Of a stretch of 64,000 nucleotides of DNA, positions 37,996 through 46,900 are shown piece by piece; within the stretch, counting starts at the first letter, position 1; each line of letters begins with the position of its first letter. The stretch lies in contig NZ_RDOJ01000017.1 in the NCBI RefSeq assembly GCF_003687725.1, positions 1 through 64,000 on the forward strand. The letters are read 5' to 3'. This DNA is from Faecalibacter macacae (GTDB lineage Bacteria; Bacteroidota; Bacteroidia; Flavobacteriales; Weeksellaceae). A program made the translations under genes and the position numbers. The notes beneath the pieces are model-generated. The model was not told where the DNA came from and made no database searches. It worked only from the letters and a program-made list of their open reading frames with translations.

Positions 37996-38482
37996 TGATT
38001 GAGATTTTAGATTATATATTAAGAATTTTATTTTTGTAATAACTGTCGTTATTATATTTGGATATTTACTATTTAATTCAAATCTTAATAATGATGAATC
38101 GAGTGAAGAAAAAATTGAAAACTTCATTAAACATGTTTCCAACAAATGGTTTTATATTCCTCTTTCAATTTTATTAATGAATTTTCTTGCACGAATGGTT
38201 GTTTATGATGTCTATGATAAAAAAGTCTATGCCAAATTTATTTCAAAAATAGAAGCTAAATCTAATCTTCAAATTGATTTTAAAACATATGATATAATTC
38301 AAAGTTCCAGAAGTAAAACTAATACTGATCAAGAAATTATAATTCAATTAGATAAAGATTATGAAATCGAATTAAAACGAAATGTAGACGACACAACCTC
38401 CTACTATATTTTTGTTCCAAAATATCACGAAGCTTCGTACAACACAATAGCATATATCACAAAAAAGCCACTTCAAAACTGA
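37995..38482 (+). pseudogene. Frameshifted small membrane protein coupled to tex
   Basis: An ATG at 37995 overlaps the tex stop (TAATG) and encodes MIEILDYILRILFL before a TAA at 38037. One frame over, an open frame continues from 38003 as VITVVIIFGYLLFNSNLN and runs to 38482. Adding one T to the five-T run at 38031-38035 joins them into a 162-aa protein with two membrane segments (about 8-27 and 58-75) and a hydrophilic tail. Without the repair, only an internal ATG at 38177 (101 aa, no first helix) is available. The fold is not recognised. Either the gene is recently broken or the run is misassembled. Confidence 0.7.
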
Positions 38483-38496
38483 AGTGGCTTTTCTTT
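38461..38496. terminator. Shared terminator after the tex operon
   Basis: AAAAGCCACTTCA / TGAAGTGGCTTTT (13 bp, loop AAAC) contains the stop codon of the membrane protein and lies just past that of the minus-strand lipoprotein gene. Confidence 0.85.
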
Positions 38497-38512
38497 TATA
38501 ATAAAATATGAT

Positions 38513-39034
38513 TTAGTCAAATTTTACTTTGTATTGTTTATCAAACTCTACTCTTTCAGCATCTGACAATTGATTTCTCATGTATTTTACAGAGTAACCA
38601 CCAATCATACGTGCTACAGTATCGTTTGGTTCTAACTTATAAAACATCCAATCCGAAATCTTTTTCTCGTCAATAACGATTGTATCGTTTAACTTTACTT
38701 CTTTCGTTACTTGTGGTTGATTATCAACTATACCTTTTAAAACATTTCCATCTTGATGCACATCACGAATCCATAAATGCTCTTGTTGGCTACGATCTCC
38801 ATTTTTTACAATAAACTCTTCTTTAACAATAAAATTAGTCATTGTAGAGTCTTTCATTTCTAAAGCCAATTTAAAGTCATCAAAAGTACGTCTCGCCTCT
38901 TGTGTAATACTATCTAATTGCGCTAATTCGTTTTCTTGTTTCTCTAAACCTTTATATGCGTCTTTTGCAATATTCTTTTTATCACAAGCTACTAAAGCAA
39001 AACCTGCTAACAATACTAAAAGTGTTTTTTTCAT
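38513..39034 (-). CDS. Lipoprotein of unknown function
   Basis: The signal MKKTLLVLLAGFALVAC has a lipobox ending at Cys17. The 156 following residues include a coiled-coil-like stretch (LEKQENELAQLDSITQEARR) and then beta-rich sequence with VKLNDTIVIDEKKISDWMFY and GGYSVKYMRNQL. The Y-K-x-x-D-x-M-F segment recalls proteins that have lost or kept a DUF2314-like fold: that domain typically contains W-M-Y/F and G-x-T-x-R. Assignment to DUF2314 is only a suggestion. It lies downstream of the HTTM gene, 34 bases away. Confidence 0.5.
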   Translation of the reverse strand: MKKTLLVLLAGFALVACDKKNIAKDAYKGLEKQENELAQLDSITQEARRTFDDFKLALEMKDSTMTNFIVKEEFIVKNGDRSQQEHLWIRDVHQDGNVLKGIVDNQPQVTKEVKLNDTIVIDEKKISDWMFYKLEPNDTVARMIGGYSVKYMRNQLSDAERVEFDKQYKVKFD

Positions 39035-39068
39035 AGTAAGGAATTTATTTTTTATAAAGTTAAGTATT

Positions 39069-40451
39069 TTAATAAAGATACGATAAATTTAGTTCTTTAG
39101 GTTTATTCTTTAACCAATTCTGATGTCCAAAATAACTCCATTTCATGGCTGCAATATTAACATCTGGATTCGTGTATTGATAATAACTACTTCCGTTAAT
39201 AGAAACTTTACTATCAACAAAAACCTTTACGTTTTTAATACCCTTTTTATCGTAATCTGCTTTAACAAATTGAGCAAATTGCCAAATCATATCAGCAGAA
39301 ATCGCAAATCTTTTTTCTTGTTTATATGTTAAATAATTTGATAAGTTGACTTTTTCTCTTGGTTGATATTTTCCATTTTTGTCTGGAATAGAAACATAAA
39401 CATGTACATCAGCAGATTTTTTTCTTAACATCATTCGCCAAGAAAGTCGATGCCCTTCTTCTGTCCAAAAAACATTTCCAGGAATATGTAAATGACGCAC
39501 TGGCAAATATATTTGCCAAATAATATAAAAGACTACCAAATAAGAAAAGGCTATTCTACGAGTATTAATCAACCCATCCTCATCATTACGATCCATCATA
39601 AATGATTTCGTTTTGAAGAACAATTCTTGTACTTTAATTGGATCATAAAAGAAAATCATCATTGCTAATGAAAAGAACGGGAAAATTCCGATTCCGAATA
39701 TAACTGAATTGAATAAGTGAAAAAATATTGCACATTTTATCGCTATACCTCTTGTACGAGGCGCTAACATTGCCGGAATAATTAATAAATCAAAAAAGAA
39801 ACCTAACCAAGCGATTACTTGCGAAAATTCTAAACTTCCTACGATTTGTGCTAGACCATTTAATTGGTATTTGCTACTTAAAATATATTCGTAATTAACA
39901 AAATGTTGATTTAAAAAAACACCATTAAACCAATCTGGATATAACTTTTGTAAAGCTGCAAAAGTATAAACGATAAACAACTGAGCGATAAATAATACTC
40001 TAACCCAATTTTTACAAGTTAAGCGTTTTAATTTCGGAAATATTAAACTATCTATTGAAAAAAACTGATGTGCAGGCATAATAGTCATCATCCACGAAAC
40101 TAGCATGAACAAGTAATAATGATTATTATAACTCGTTTTTTGCATAAAATAACTTAACGACCACATGATCGCAAAAGATATAATCGCAAATCTGTATAAA
40201 CCACCTATTGCAATAAAGATTCCTAACAATCCCATTATTCCATAATAGTAAATCATGTTTGGACCCAATAAGTTATTTAACCACTCGAATCCAATAAATG
40301 TGAAAGTCAATTTAGGTTCAACTAAATTAGCATTTACCCAACCTGTAAAAATTGCTCCCCAACATTCTGCAACAATCAATAATCCAAATAAGATTCGGAA
40401 AATCACCAACGGAGAATTATCAATTTTTCTAAATAAATATTCGCTAAACAT
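39069..40451 (-). CDS. HTTM-domain (vitamin K-dependent gamma-carboxylase-like) membrane protein
   Basis: At least eight hydrophobic segments fill residues 15-330. The start MFSEYLFRKIDNSPLVIFRI, followed by a G-x-L-x-x-E-like LIVAECWG, and the later FMQKTSYNNHYYLFMLVSW belong to the HTTM/VKGC-like family, seen in proteins related to eukaryotic gamma-carboxylase. The C-terminal 130 residues are soluble (HRLSWRMMLRKKSADVHVYV). A bacterial HTTM role is unproven; modification of a membrane substrate is plausible. The gene is divergent from a DCC-family thiol oxidoreductase 74 bases away, an association worth noting. Confidence 0.8.
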   Translation of the reverse strand: MFSEYLFRKIDNSPLVIFRILFGLLIVAECWGAIFTGWVNANLVEPKLTFTFIGFEWLNNLLGPNMIYYYGIMGLLGIFIAIGGLYRFAIISFAIMWSLSYFMQKTSYNNHYYLFMLVSWMMTIMPAHQFFSIDSLIFPKLKRLTCKNWVRVLFIAQLFIVYTFAALQKLYPDWFNGVFLNQHFVNYEYILSSKYQLNGLAQIVGSLEFSQVIAWLGFFFDLLIIPAMLAPRTRGIAIKCAIFFHLFNSVIFGIGIFPFFSLAMMIFFYDPIKVQELFFKTKSFMMDRNDEDGLINTRRIAFSYLVVFYIIWQIYLPVRHLHIPGNVFWTEEGHRLSWRMMLRKKSADVHVYVSIPDKNGKYQPREKVNLSNYLTYKQEKRFAISADMIWQFAQFVKADYDKKGIKNVKVFVDSKVSINGSSYYQYTNPDVNIAAMKWSYFGHQNWLKNKPKELNLSYLY

Positions 40452-40525
40452 GTTTATGTTTTGTTTTGCGCTAATTTATAAATTTACAGTAGGTGTATTG
40501 TTATACTTTTCAATATATTTATTCC

Positions 40526-40927
40526 ATGAAAACGAAGAAAATTATCCTTTTTGATGGCGTTTGTAATCTGTGTAATTCTTCCGTTCAGTTTATAATTGAA
40601 CGAGATACAAAAAACGTATTTCTTTTTTCTTCTTTACAATCAGATTTTGGACAAAAAATATTGAAAGAAAACAACCTCAACGAAGAAAATTTCGATTCGA
40701 TTATTTTGATTGATGAGGATAAAATTTATCAAAAATCTGATGCTGCTTTGCGAATCGCAAAAGAACTTCAATCACCAATAAAGTATTTCAATCTTTTTTT
40801 AATTCTACCCCAATTTTTAAGAGATTTTGGATATGATTTAATTGCAAAAAATAGGTACAAGTTTTTCGGAAAACAAGAAAGTTGTTGGATTCCTACTGAA
40901 GAATTAAAAAATAAGTTTTTGAATTAA
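40526..40927 (+). CDS. DCC-family thiol-disulfide oxidoreductase (DUF393)
   Basis: The 133-aa thioredoxin-like protein begins KTKKIILFDGVCNLCNSSV, with the family-naming D-G-V-C-x-x-C redox motif, and continues with FLFSSLQSDFGQ, DAALRIAKEL and KNRYKFFGKQESC. I start at the ATG at 40526 just before KTKK; an upstream in-frame ATG would add 11 residues the family lacks. Expected to exchange thiols in the cytoplasm or at the membrane. It is divergent from the HTTM gene, and its stop overlaps the next minus-strand stop by 4 bases. Confidence 0.85.
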   Translation: MKTKKIILFDGVCNLCNSSVQFIIERDTKNVFLFSSLQSDFGQKILKENNLNEENFDSIILIDEDKIYQKSDAALRIAKELQSPIKYFNLFLILPQFLRDFGYDLIAKNRYKFFGKQESCWIPTEELKNKFLN

Positions 40928-41331
40928 AATAGAGCATTCTTTATATACAGAATCACTCTTCTAACGAATAAAATATTCAATAAAATAGCAGCTGAAACTA
41001 AAAAAAGTAATATAAAATTTCCGTTTTCTATCGTAGTAAAATAATCTCCCATTTGTGGAATTATAAATGAAAAATTAATAAAGATTAGTGCAATTCCTAA
41101 AACGTAATATTTTCTTTTGACGAAAATACTTATTAGAAAGAAAAATAAAGCAGACGTTCCTGCTAAAAATGCAAAAGCATCATCATCACTCCCTGAAGAA
41201 TGTAACTCTGTTACATATCTAAATTCTAGACCATCATCATATCCCAAACCTGTAGAATGATATAGAAAAAGATAACTTGTAATTAAAATTACAAGGTAAA
41301 GAAATTCTATAATTGAAAAATGAATTTTCAT
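40924..41331 (-). CDS. Small membrane protein, four helices
   Basis: Four hydrophobic segments (about residues 8-25, 47-66, 72-88, 100-125) cover most of the 135 aa. A glycine- and serine-rich loop (STGLGYDDGLEFRYVTEL, then HSSGSDDDA) lies between the first two. No known domain is recognised. The ATG follows the M48 protease stop by three bases, so the two are in one operon and it may assist the protease or share its location. Confidence 0.6.
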   Translation of the reverse strand: MKIHFSIIEFLYLVILITSYLFLYHSTGLGYDDGLEFRYVTELHSSGSDDDAFAFLAGTSALFFFLISIFVKRKYYVLGIALIFINFSFIIPQMGDYFTTIENGNFILLFLVSAAILLNILFVRRVILYIKNALF

Positions 41332-41334
41332 TAA

Positions 41335-42117
41335 CTAAAAACTGTTCTTATATTTTTCTATTGAAGCTTCTATTTTTGCACGACGATTTGCTGGAGATGG
41401 ATGCGAACTTTGATATTCCGGAACATTACTTCCTCCAGACGCTTCTTCTAAAATATGCATTACACCAATTAATGCAGTAGGATCGTAACCAGCCTGAATC
41501 ATAAAACGAACACCTAAATCGTCAGATTCCAATTCATCTTCACGACCATATTTCATGTTTACCATATTGGCTACAACTTGTGCGTAGTATGCAGAATTAA
41601 CATCGCCAGCTGCAACACCTGCCGCACCAGCAATTCCTTGCGTTAATTCTTGTTTCGACATTTGTTCAGCACTATGACGAGCAATTACATGCCCAATTTC
41701 ATGACCTAATACTCCTGCTAATTGATCTTCATTTTGTAAGCGAGTCAATAAAGCTTCAGTGATAAAAATTGGTCCACCAGGTAAAGCAAAAGCATTTACA
41801 GTACGTTGATCAGCCAATACATAAAACTGAAATGGATACTGTGTTTTCCCTGCATCACTTGTTTTTACTATTTTCTCGCCAATGGATTTTACCAATTGTT
41901 GATATTGAGAATTTTGAGACAATCCACCAAATTCTTGCGCCATTTGTGGAGCAGAATTTATTCCCATCGCTACTTCTTGCTCTTTTGATAGAGAAATATA
42001 TTGTTTTTCTCCAGTTATCTCGTTTACTTCCGAGCTAGCGAAATATTTAACAACAGAAAAAATAACGATAGCAGCTGCTACAAGAAATTTTATTGATGAT
42101 GAACCGCCTTTTTGCAT
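41335..42117 (-). CDS. M48-family metalloprotease
   Basis: A membrane segment near the N-terminus (about 8-26) is followed by a periplasmic peptidase domain. The zinc site is H139-E-I-G-H143 in GHEIGHVIARHSAEQ, with the third ligand in EDELESDDLGVRFMIQAGYD. PGGPIFITEALL and QSSHPSPANRRAKIEA are family motifs. It belongs to the BepA/HtpX-like group that degrades misfolded envelope proteins, and is shorter than BepA because the TPR part is absent. The next gene downstream encodes a small membrane protein, 3 bases away. Confidence 0.88.
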   Translation of the reverse strand: MQKGGSSSIKFLVAAAIVIFSVVKYFASSEVNEITGEKQYISLSKEQEVAMGINSAPQMAQEFGGLSQNSQYQQLVKSIGEKIVKTSDAGKTQYPFQFYVLADQRTVNAFALPGGPIFITEALLTRLQNEDQLAGVLGHEIGHVIARHSAEQMSKQELTQGIAGAAGVAAGDVNSAYYAQVVANMVNMKYGREDELESDDLGVRFMIQAGYDPTALIGVMHILEEASGGSNVPEYQSSHPSPANRRAKIEASIEKYKNSF

Positions 42118-42141
42118 AGTCTATTAGTGTTGGTAATTATT

Positions 42142-42480
42142 TTACTTTTTATGTCTTTTTTTTAAAATTTCAAGAACATCTTTTAACTCAAATCCTCTAT
42201 CGTGCAAAGCCATTAAGTAGTAAAAAAATACGTCAGCAGATTCTTCTAAAAAAGCCTGGTCATCATCTTGCGAAGACGCTATAACCATTTCTACAGCTTC
42301 TTCTCCCATTTTTTTAGCAATCTGAGATGTACCTTTTTTATGCACACGCTTCATTTTAGATTTTTTTGCGTCCTGAAGTTTTGCCTCTTCCATCATCAGC
42401 TCTAACTTCTTCAAAAAAGGAAACTTTTTTTCCTTCTTGACTTCTGTAGTTTCTATATTATGTAGATTATTTAAATCCAT
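42142..42480 (-). CDS. hisE: Phosphoribosyl-ATP pyrophosphohydrolase (HisE) domain protein
   Basis: Residues 49-112 (SQIAKKMGEEAVEMVIAS ... FLEESADVFFYYLMAL ... ELKDVLEILKKRH) match HisE, which removes pyrophosphate from phosphoribosyl-ATP in the second step of histidine synthesis. The metal-binding acidic residues E-E-A-x-E and E-x-A-D are present. The first 48 residues are a lysine-rich extension unlike other HisE proteins. No other his gene is near, and no HisI domain is fused. It could serve histidine synthesis in trans or act on another nucleotide. Confidence 0.78.
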   Translation of the reverse strand: MDLNNLHNIETTEVKKEKKFPFLKKLELMMEEAKLQDAKKSKMKRVHKKGTSQIAKKMGEEAVEMVIASSQDDDQAFLEESADVFFYYLMALHDRGFELKDVLEILKKRHKK

Positions 42481-42833
42481 AGGTTTGTTTTCCTTGAGTA
42501 AAATTAATTAATCAGAAGTAAATTCAACAATTTATTTGCCAAAATGTGATTTCTTTAAAATAATTTCATTTTTATACTTCAATATCAAAAACTTAGAACC
42601 TATTTAAATCTTCCTAAAACTTAATTTATTCAAGTTAAATAATATTTAAAACAAATAAAAACTATTATTTTTTATCAAAAATTTAATCAATTTAAACGCT
42701 ACAATAGTGATAACACGTGGTTTCTTTATTTTTTAAATATTATTACGCTATATAAAGTACGATTTATCCTTCCAAATTTTATAATGAATAGAAATAATCT
42801 TAAATTTACGCTCAAATAAAACAAGCGCAAACA
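42481..42833. other. Intergenic region upstream of gcvP
   Basis: This 353-base AT-rich stretch separates the divergent hisE and gcvP genes. TAAATTTACG (42803-42812) resembles a -7 box with one mismatch. I looked for the conserved core of a glycine riboswitch and do not see it. Confidence 0.5.
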
Positions 42834-45695
42834 ATGAACACAAACGACTTTTCCATTCGTCATATTGGAAATAATGCTAAGCAAGCAGCAGAGATGCTTG
42901 CTGTGATCGGGAAAGATTCTATCGATTCTTTAGTAGAGGCAACATTACCTCAGAATATTAGATTAAAAAAAGAATTAGAATTACCAGAGGCGTTATCAGA
43001 ATTTGAAGCAACAAATCACTTAGCTGAATTAGCTTCATTGAACCAAAAAGTTAAAAATTATTTAGGATACGGATACTATGGTACAATTTTACCAGCTCCA
43101 ATTCAACGTAATGTTTTAGAAAATCCAGGTTGGTATACTGCTTACACACCTTACCAAGCAGAAATTGCTCAAGGTCGTTTAGAAGCTTTATTAAACTTCC
43201 AAACTGTTATATCTGATTTAACAGGTTTACCTATTGCAAATGCATCTTTATTAGATGAAGGTACTGCATGTGGTGAGGCAATGCACATGTTATTTGAATC
43301 TCGTTCTAGAGATCAAAAGAAAAATAATGTAAATAAATTCTTTATTGCTGATAATTTATTCCCACAATCTGTTGCTGTTTTAGAAACTAAAGCACACGGA
43401 TTAGGAATTGAAGTTGTTATTGGTAATTTTGAAACTACAGAAATTACAGAAGAATTCTTCGGAGCTATTGTTCAATACATCGGTAAAGGAGGACAAATTA
43501 ATAACTACAAATCATTTGTAGAAAAAGCAAACGCTGTTGGAGTTAAAGTTGCAGTTGCTACAGATTTATTAGCTTTAACTTTATTAACACCTCCAGGTGA
43601 ATGGGGAGCTGATATTACTATTGGTACATCTCAACGTTTTGGAGTTCCTATGGGATACGGTGGACCACACGCTGCTTTTATGTCTTGTACGGAAGATTAC
43701 AAACGTGTAATTCCAGGTCGTATTATCGGAGTTTCTCAAGATCGCTTAGGAAACTACGCTTTACGTATGGCTTTACAAACACGTGAGCAACACATCAAAC
43801 GTGAAAAAGCAACTTCTAACATTTGTACTGCACAAGTATTATTAGCTGTTATGGCTTCTTTCTACGCGGTTTACCACGGGAAAGATGGATTAAAATTCAT
43901 TGCTGAAGAAATCCACACAAAAGCTGCAATTTTACACGGAGGATTACAACACTTAGGTTACAATTTAGTAAATACAAATTTCTTTGATACAGTACAAATC
44001 GCTGTTGAAAATTCTGACGAAATCGTTAAGATTTTTGCTGATGAAGAAATTAACGTAAACGGATTTGAGAAAGGTAAAGTTTCTATCACTGTTGATGAAA
44101 TGACTTCTGAAGAAGATATCTTCGAAATCTTAAGCGTGTTTGCTACAATCAATAATACAGAAGAAGGTTTTGAATTTGAAGTTGATGAATCATTTTTACC
44201 AGCTGACTTAATCAGAACAACTGATTTCTTAACTCATCCAAACTTTAATTCATTCCATACAGAAACTGAATTAATGCGTTACATCAAGCGTTTAGAGCGT
44301 AAAGATTTAGCTTTAAATCAATCGATGATTGCATTAGGTTCTTGTACAATGAAGTTAAATGCAGCTACACAATTGTTACACATGTCTTGGGAAAGAATGG
44401 GGAATGTACATCCATTTACTCCAAAAGAACAAGTAGAAGGTTACCAAACATTAATCAAAAACTTAGAAGATTACTTATCTGAAATTACAGGTTTTGACGC
44501 GACATCTTTACAACCAAACTCTGGTGCACAAGGTGAATACGCTGGTTTAATGGTTATCCGCTCTTACTTTGAATCTAAAGGAGAAGGACATCGTAATGTT
44601 GCATTAATTCCACAATCGGCACACGGAACAAACCCTGCTTCTGCTGCTATGGCTGGAATGAAAGTAGTAGTTGTTAAAAACTTAGAATCTGGAGAAACAG
44701 ATTTAGAAGATTTAAAAGCAAAATGTGAGTTACACAAAGATAACTTAGCTGCTTTAATGATTACTTACCCTTCTACATACGGTGCTTTTGATAGCAATAT
44801 TGAAGAGGTAACAACAATGATCCACGAATACGGAGGACAAGTTTACATGGACGGTGCAAACATGAATGCGCAAGTTGGTTTAACTTCTCCTGGTAATATT
44901 GGTGCAGACGTTTGTCACTTAAACTTACACAAAACATTTGCTATTCCTCACGGTGGTGGTGGACCTGGTGTTGGACCAATCTGTGTTAAATCACACTTAG
45001 CTCCATTCTTAGGATCATCTCCATTAATTGAAACTGGAGGAAAAGAAACTACAAATACATTTGCTGCTGCTCCTTACGGATCTGCTTTCATATTACCAAT
45101 TTCTTACACTTACATCTTAATGTTAGGTGCTGAAGGTTTATTGAAATCGACACAAGGTGCGATCTTAAATGCAAACTATATGAAAACTCGTTTAGAAGGT
45201 CATTACGATATTCTTTACACGAATGCTCAAAATGTAGTAGCGCACGAGTTTATCTTAGATTGTCGTCCATTTAAGAAAGTAGGAGTTGAAGTTACCGATA
45301 TCGCAAAACGTTTAATCGATTACGGATTCCACGCGCCAACGGTTTCTTTCCCTGTTGCAGGAACTTTAATGGTTGAACCAACAGAATCTGAAACTAAAGC
45401 TGAATTAGATCGTTTTTGTGATGCATTAATTGCTATTCGTCAAGAAATTGATGAAGTTGCAAATGGAGATTTCCCTGTTGACAACAACGTTTTACACAAT
45501 GCTCCTCACCCACAGCATTTATTAACTGCTGATGAGTGGGAATATCCTTATACTCGTTCTAAGGCTGCATTCCCATTAGAGTGGGTTCGTGAGCGTAAAT
45601 TCTTCGCTACAGTTTCTCGTATCGATGATGCTTACGGTGACCGTAACTTAATGTGTACTTGTGCACCAATCGAAGATTATATTGATCAAGACTAA
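42834..45695 (+). CDS. gcvP: Glycine dehydrogenase (decarboxylating), P protein
   Basis: The P protein of the glycine cleavage system decarboxylates glycine with pyridoxal phosphate and passes the aminomethyl group to the H protein. The 953-aa single-chain form has both halves. The start is MNTNDFSIRHIGNNAKQAAE; GTSQRFGVPMGYGGPHAAF lies in the first half; the PLP lysine is Lys700 in NLHKTFAIPHGGGGPG. The C-terminus is TCAPIEDY. The gene stands alone; the H and T proteins must be elsewhere. It uses a higher share of GC-rich codons than its neighbours, consistent with high expression. Confidence 0.97.
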   Translation: MNTNDFSIRHIGNNAKQAAEMLAVIGKDSIDSLVEATLPQNIRLKKELELPEALSEFEATNHLAELASLNQKVKNYLGYGYYGTILPAPIQRNVLENPGWYTAYTPYQAEIAQGRLEALLNFQTVISDLTGLPIANASLLDEGTACGEAMHMLFESRSRDQKKNNVNKFFIADNLFPQSVAVLETKAHGLGIEVVIGNFETTEITEEFFGAIVQYIGKGGQINNYKSFVEKANAVGVKVAVATDLLALTLLTPPGEWGADITIGTSQRFGVPMGYGGPHAAFMSCTEDYKRVIPGRIIGVSQDRLGNYALRMALQTREQHIKREKATSNICTAQVLLAVMASFYAVYHGKDGLKFIAEEIHTKAAILHGGLQHLGYNLVNTNFFDTVQIAVENSDEIVKIFADEEINVNGFEKGKVSITVDEMTSEEDIFEILSVFATINNTEEGFEFEVDESFLPADLIRTTDFLTHPNFNSFHTETELMRYIKRLERKDLALNQSMIALGSCTMKLNAATQLLHMSWERMGNVHPFTPKEQVEGYQTLIKNLEDYLSEITGFDATSLQPNSGAQGEYAGLMVIRSYFESKGEGHRNVALIPQSAHGTNPASAAMAGMKVVVVKNLESGETDLEDLKAKCELHKDNLAALMITYPSTYGAFDSNIEEVTTMIHEYGGQVYMDGANMNAQVGLTSPGNIGADVCHLNLHKTFAIPHGGGGPGVGPICVKSHLAPFLGSSPLIETGGKETTNTFAAAPYGSAFILPISYTYILMLGAEGLLKSTQGAILNANYMKTRLEGHYDILYTNAQNVVAHEFILDCRPFKKVGVEVTDIAKRLIDYGFHAPTVSFPVAGTLMVEPTESETKAELDRFCDALIAIRQEIDEVANGDFPVDNNVLHNAPHPQHLLTADEWEYPYTRSKAAFPLEWVRERKFFATVSRIDDAYGDRNLMCTCAPIEDYIDQD

Positions 45696-45717
45696 TCTTA
45701 GGATTTAGATATAAATT

Positions 45718-45749
45718 AAAAGCGTACTGAATTTCAGTACGCTTTTTTT
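45718..45749. terminator. Terminator of gcvP, shared with the DinB-like pseudogene
   Basis: AAAAGCGTACTGA / TCAGTACGCTTTT with a 3-base loop, then a T run. It lies between the two convergent stops. Confidence 0.9.
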
Positions 45750-45750
45750 A

Positions 45751-46302
45751 TTATTTATTAATATACTCTTCCGTAAAATGTATTTTAGATTTCTCTTGAT
45801 TAAATTTTTCTTGATTATAATTAGATGATTGATTTTTGGGAATTGATAACGATAACCATTCATCATTTTTAATCATCTTTCCGATAAATATGATTTGACC
45901 AATATGATAAGGATAATGAGCCAACTGACGTTGCAAAGCTTCTAAAACCGTATGACCTTGATTTCTTATATAAATTATTTGATCTAAATCTTCATCGCTT
46001 TTTATTAGATCCATCGCGTCTAAAAAACAACTCCAGCCTTTTTCCCAATAAGAGATAACCTCATCTTTAGAATGAAAAATCTTTCTCGAATTCTTGATCT
46101 CTATTTCGCCATTCTTTTTCACCATCTCTTGTTAGAAAATCAGTCCATCTCGATAACATATTTCCAGCGATATGATTTACAATAATCGCAATACTATTAG
46201 ATTCGTTATTATATTGCCAAAAAAATCTTTCTCACTTAATTGTTCAAATGTATTTTCTCCTAATAACTTATAATATAAGAATTGATTCTTTATATTATTC
46301 AC
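45751..46302 (-). pseudogene. DinB-like DUF1572 gene broken by two homopolymer slips
   Basis: Reading from a GTG at 46302, the first part encodes NNIKNQFLYYKLLGENTFEQ and then LSEKDFF. At a seven-A run (46219-46225) one base is missing; the next frame gives WQYNNESNSIAIIVNHIAGN, then MLSRWTDFLTRDGEKEW and EFEKDF. At a five-A run (46075-46079) one extra base restores the first frame: HSKDEVISYWEKGWSCFLDA to the end, including HTVLEALQRQLAHYPYHIGQ. Together this is a complete DUF1572 protein (about 183 aa) of the DinB superfamily, with its histidines. The two shifts cancel, but the middle reads into a stop in the first frame. Without repair only the last 124 codons can be translated. Confidence 0.8.
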
Positions 46303-46318
46303 TTACTGATTTTGTAAA

Positions 46319-46843
46319 TTAATTTGCACCTTCTAAATTTTTATGGTTATGTTTTCGTTTATAATGTGTTTGTTTTAAATTATCATCACCAGAAATAATA
46401 GATATATTTCCGTCAATTTCTAACATTGCTAGTTTTACATCTTTTATATGTTCAACACCATGCTCTCTCATTGCTTCAAATAACTCATCTGAAGAAATTC
46501 CTAATATTCCCAATTTTTCAAAATTAGCTTTCCCTTTATGAATTAATATTTCAGGATCTTGTTCAATTAATTTTCTGAAAGATTTATTTTTATACATTAA
46601 CTTTTTCATACCAAAATTCAAAACGAATAAAATAAAAGCAGCTAATAATCCACCCTCCAAACTTACATTTGGACCAACCATTGCGTTTTGAACGGCATTA
46701 CTTATTAATAAAATTAAAATAACATCTGCTGTATTAAGTTGCGATAATTCTTTTTTACCAAAAATTCGTAATGCTATTAGCATGAATAAATAAACGGATA
46801 CACAGCGAAGTATAATTCCAAAATAACCTTCCATAATAAACAA
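46319..46843 (-). CDS. YetF-family membrane protein (DUF421)
   Basis: Three hydrophobic segments (about 7-25, 38-52, 63-80) precede a cytoplasmic domain with GKANFEKLGILGISSDELFEAMREHGVEHIKDVKLAMLEIDGNIS, split here as GKANFEKLGILGISSDELFE and HIKDVKLAMLEIDGNISII. This is the YetF/DUF421 layout; family members affect spore or stress biology in Bacillus, with no established biochemical activity. It ends 16 bases before the broken DinB-like gene and starts after the terminator at 46866. Confidence 0.78.
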   Translation of the reverse strand: MFIMEGYFGIILRCVSVYLFMLIALRIFGKKELSQLNTADVILILLISNAVQNAMVGPNVSLEGGLLAAFILFVLNFGMKKLMYKNKSFRKLIEQDPEILIHKGKANFEKLGILGISSDELFEAMREHGVEHIKDVKLAMLEIDGNISIISGDDNLKQTHYKRKHNHKNLEGAN

Positions 46844-46865
46844 CTTAATTTCAGTAGAATATATA

Positions 46866-46895
46866 AAAAAATCCGTTCATTTCTGAACGGATTTT
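46866..46895 (-). terminator. Terminator of the M28 operon
   Basis: AAAATCCGTTCA / TGAACGGATTTT (12 bp, loop TTTC), followed by a T run on the minus strand. It is just past the stop at 46901. Confidence 0.88.
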
Positions 46896-46900
46896 ACTAT

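Noticed and set aside
42481-42833. A glycine riboswitch before gcvP
   Set aside because: No conserved aptamer core or paired stems are visible.
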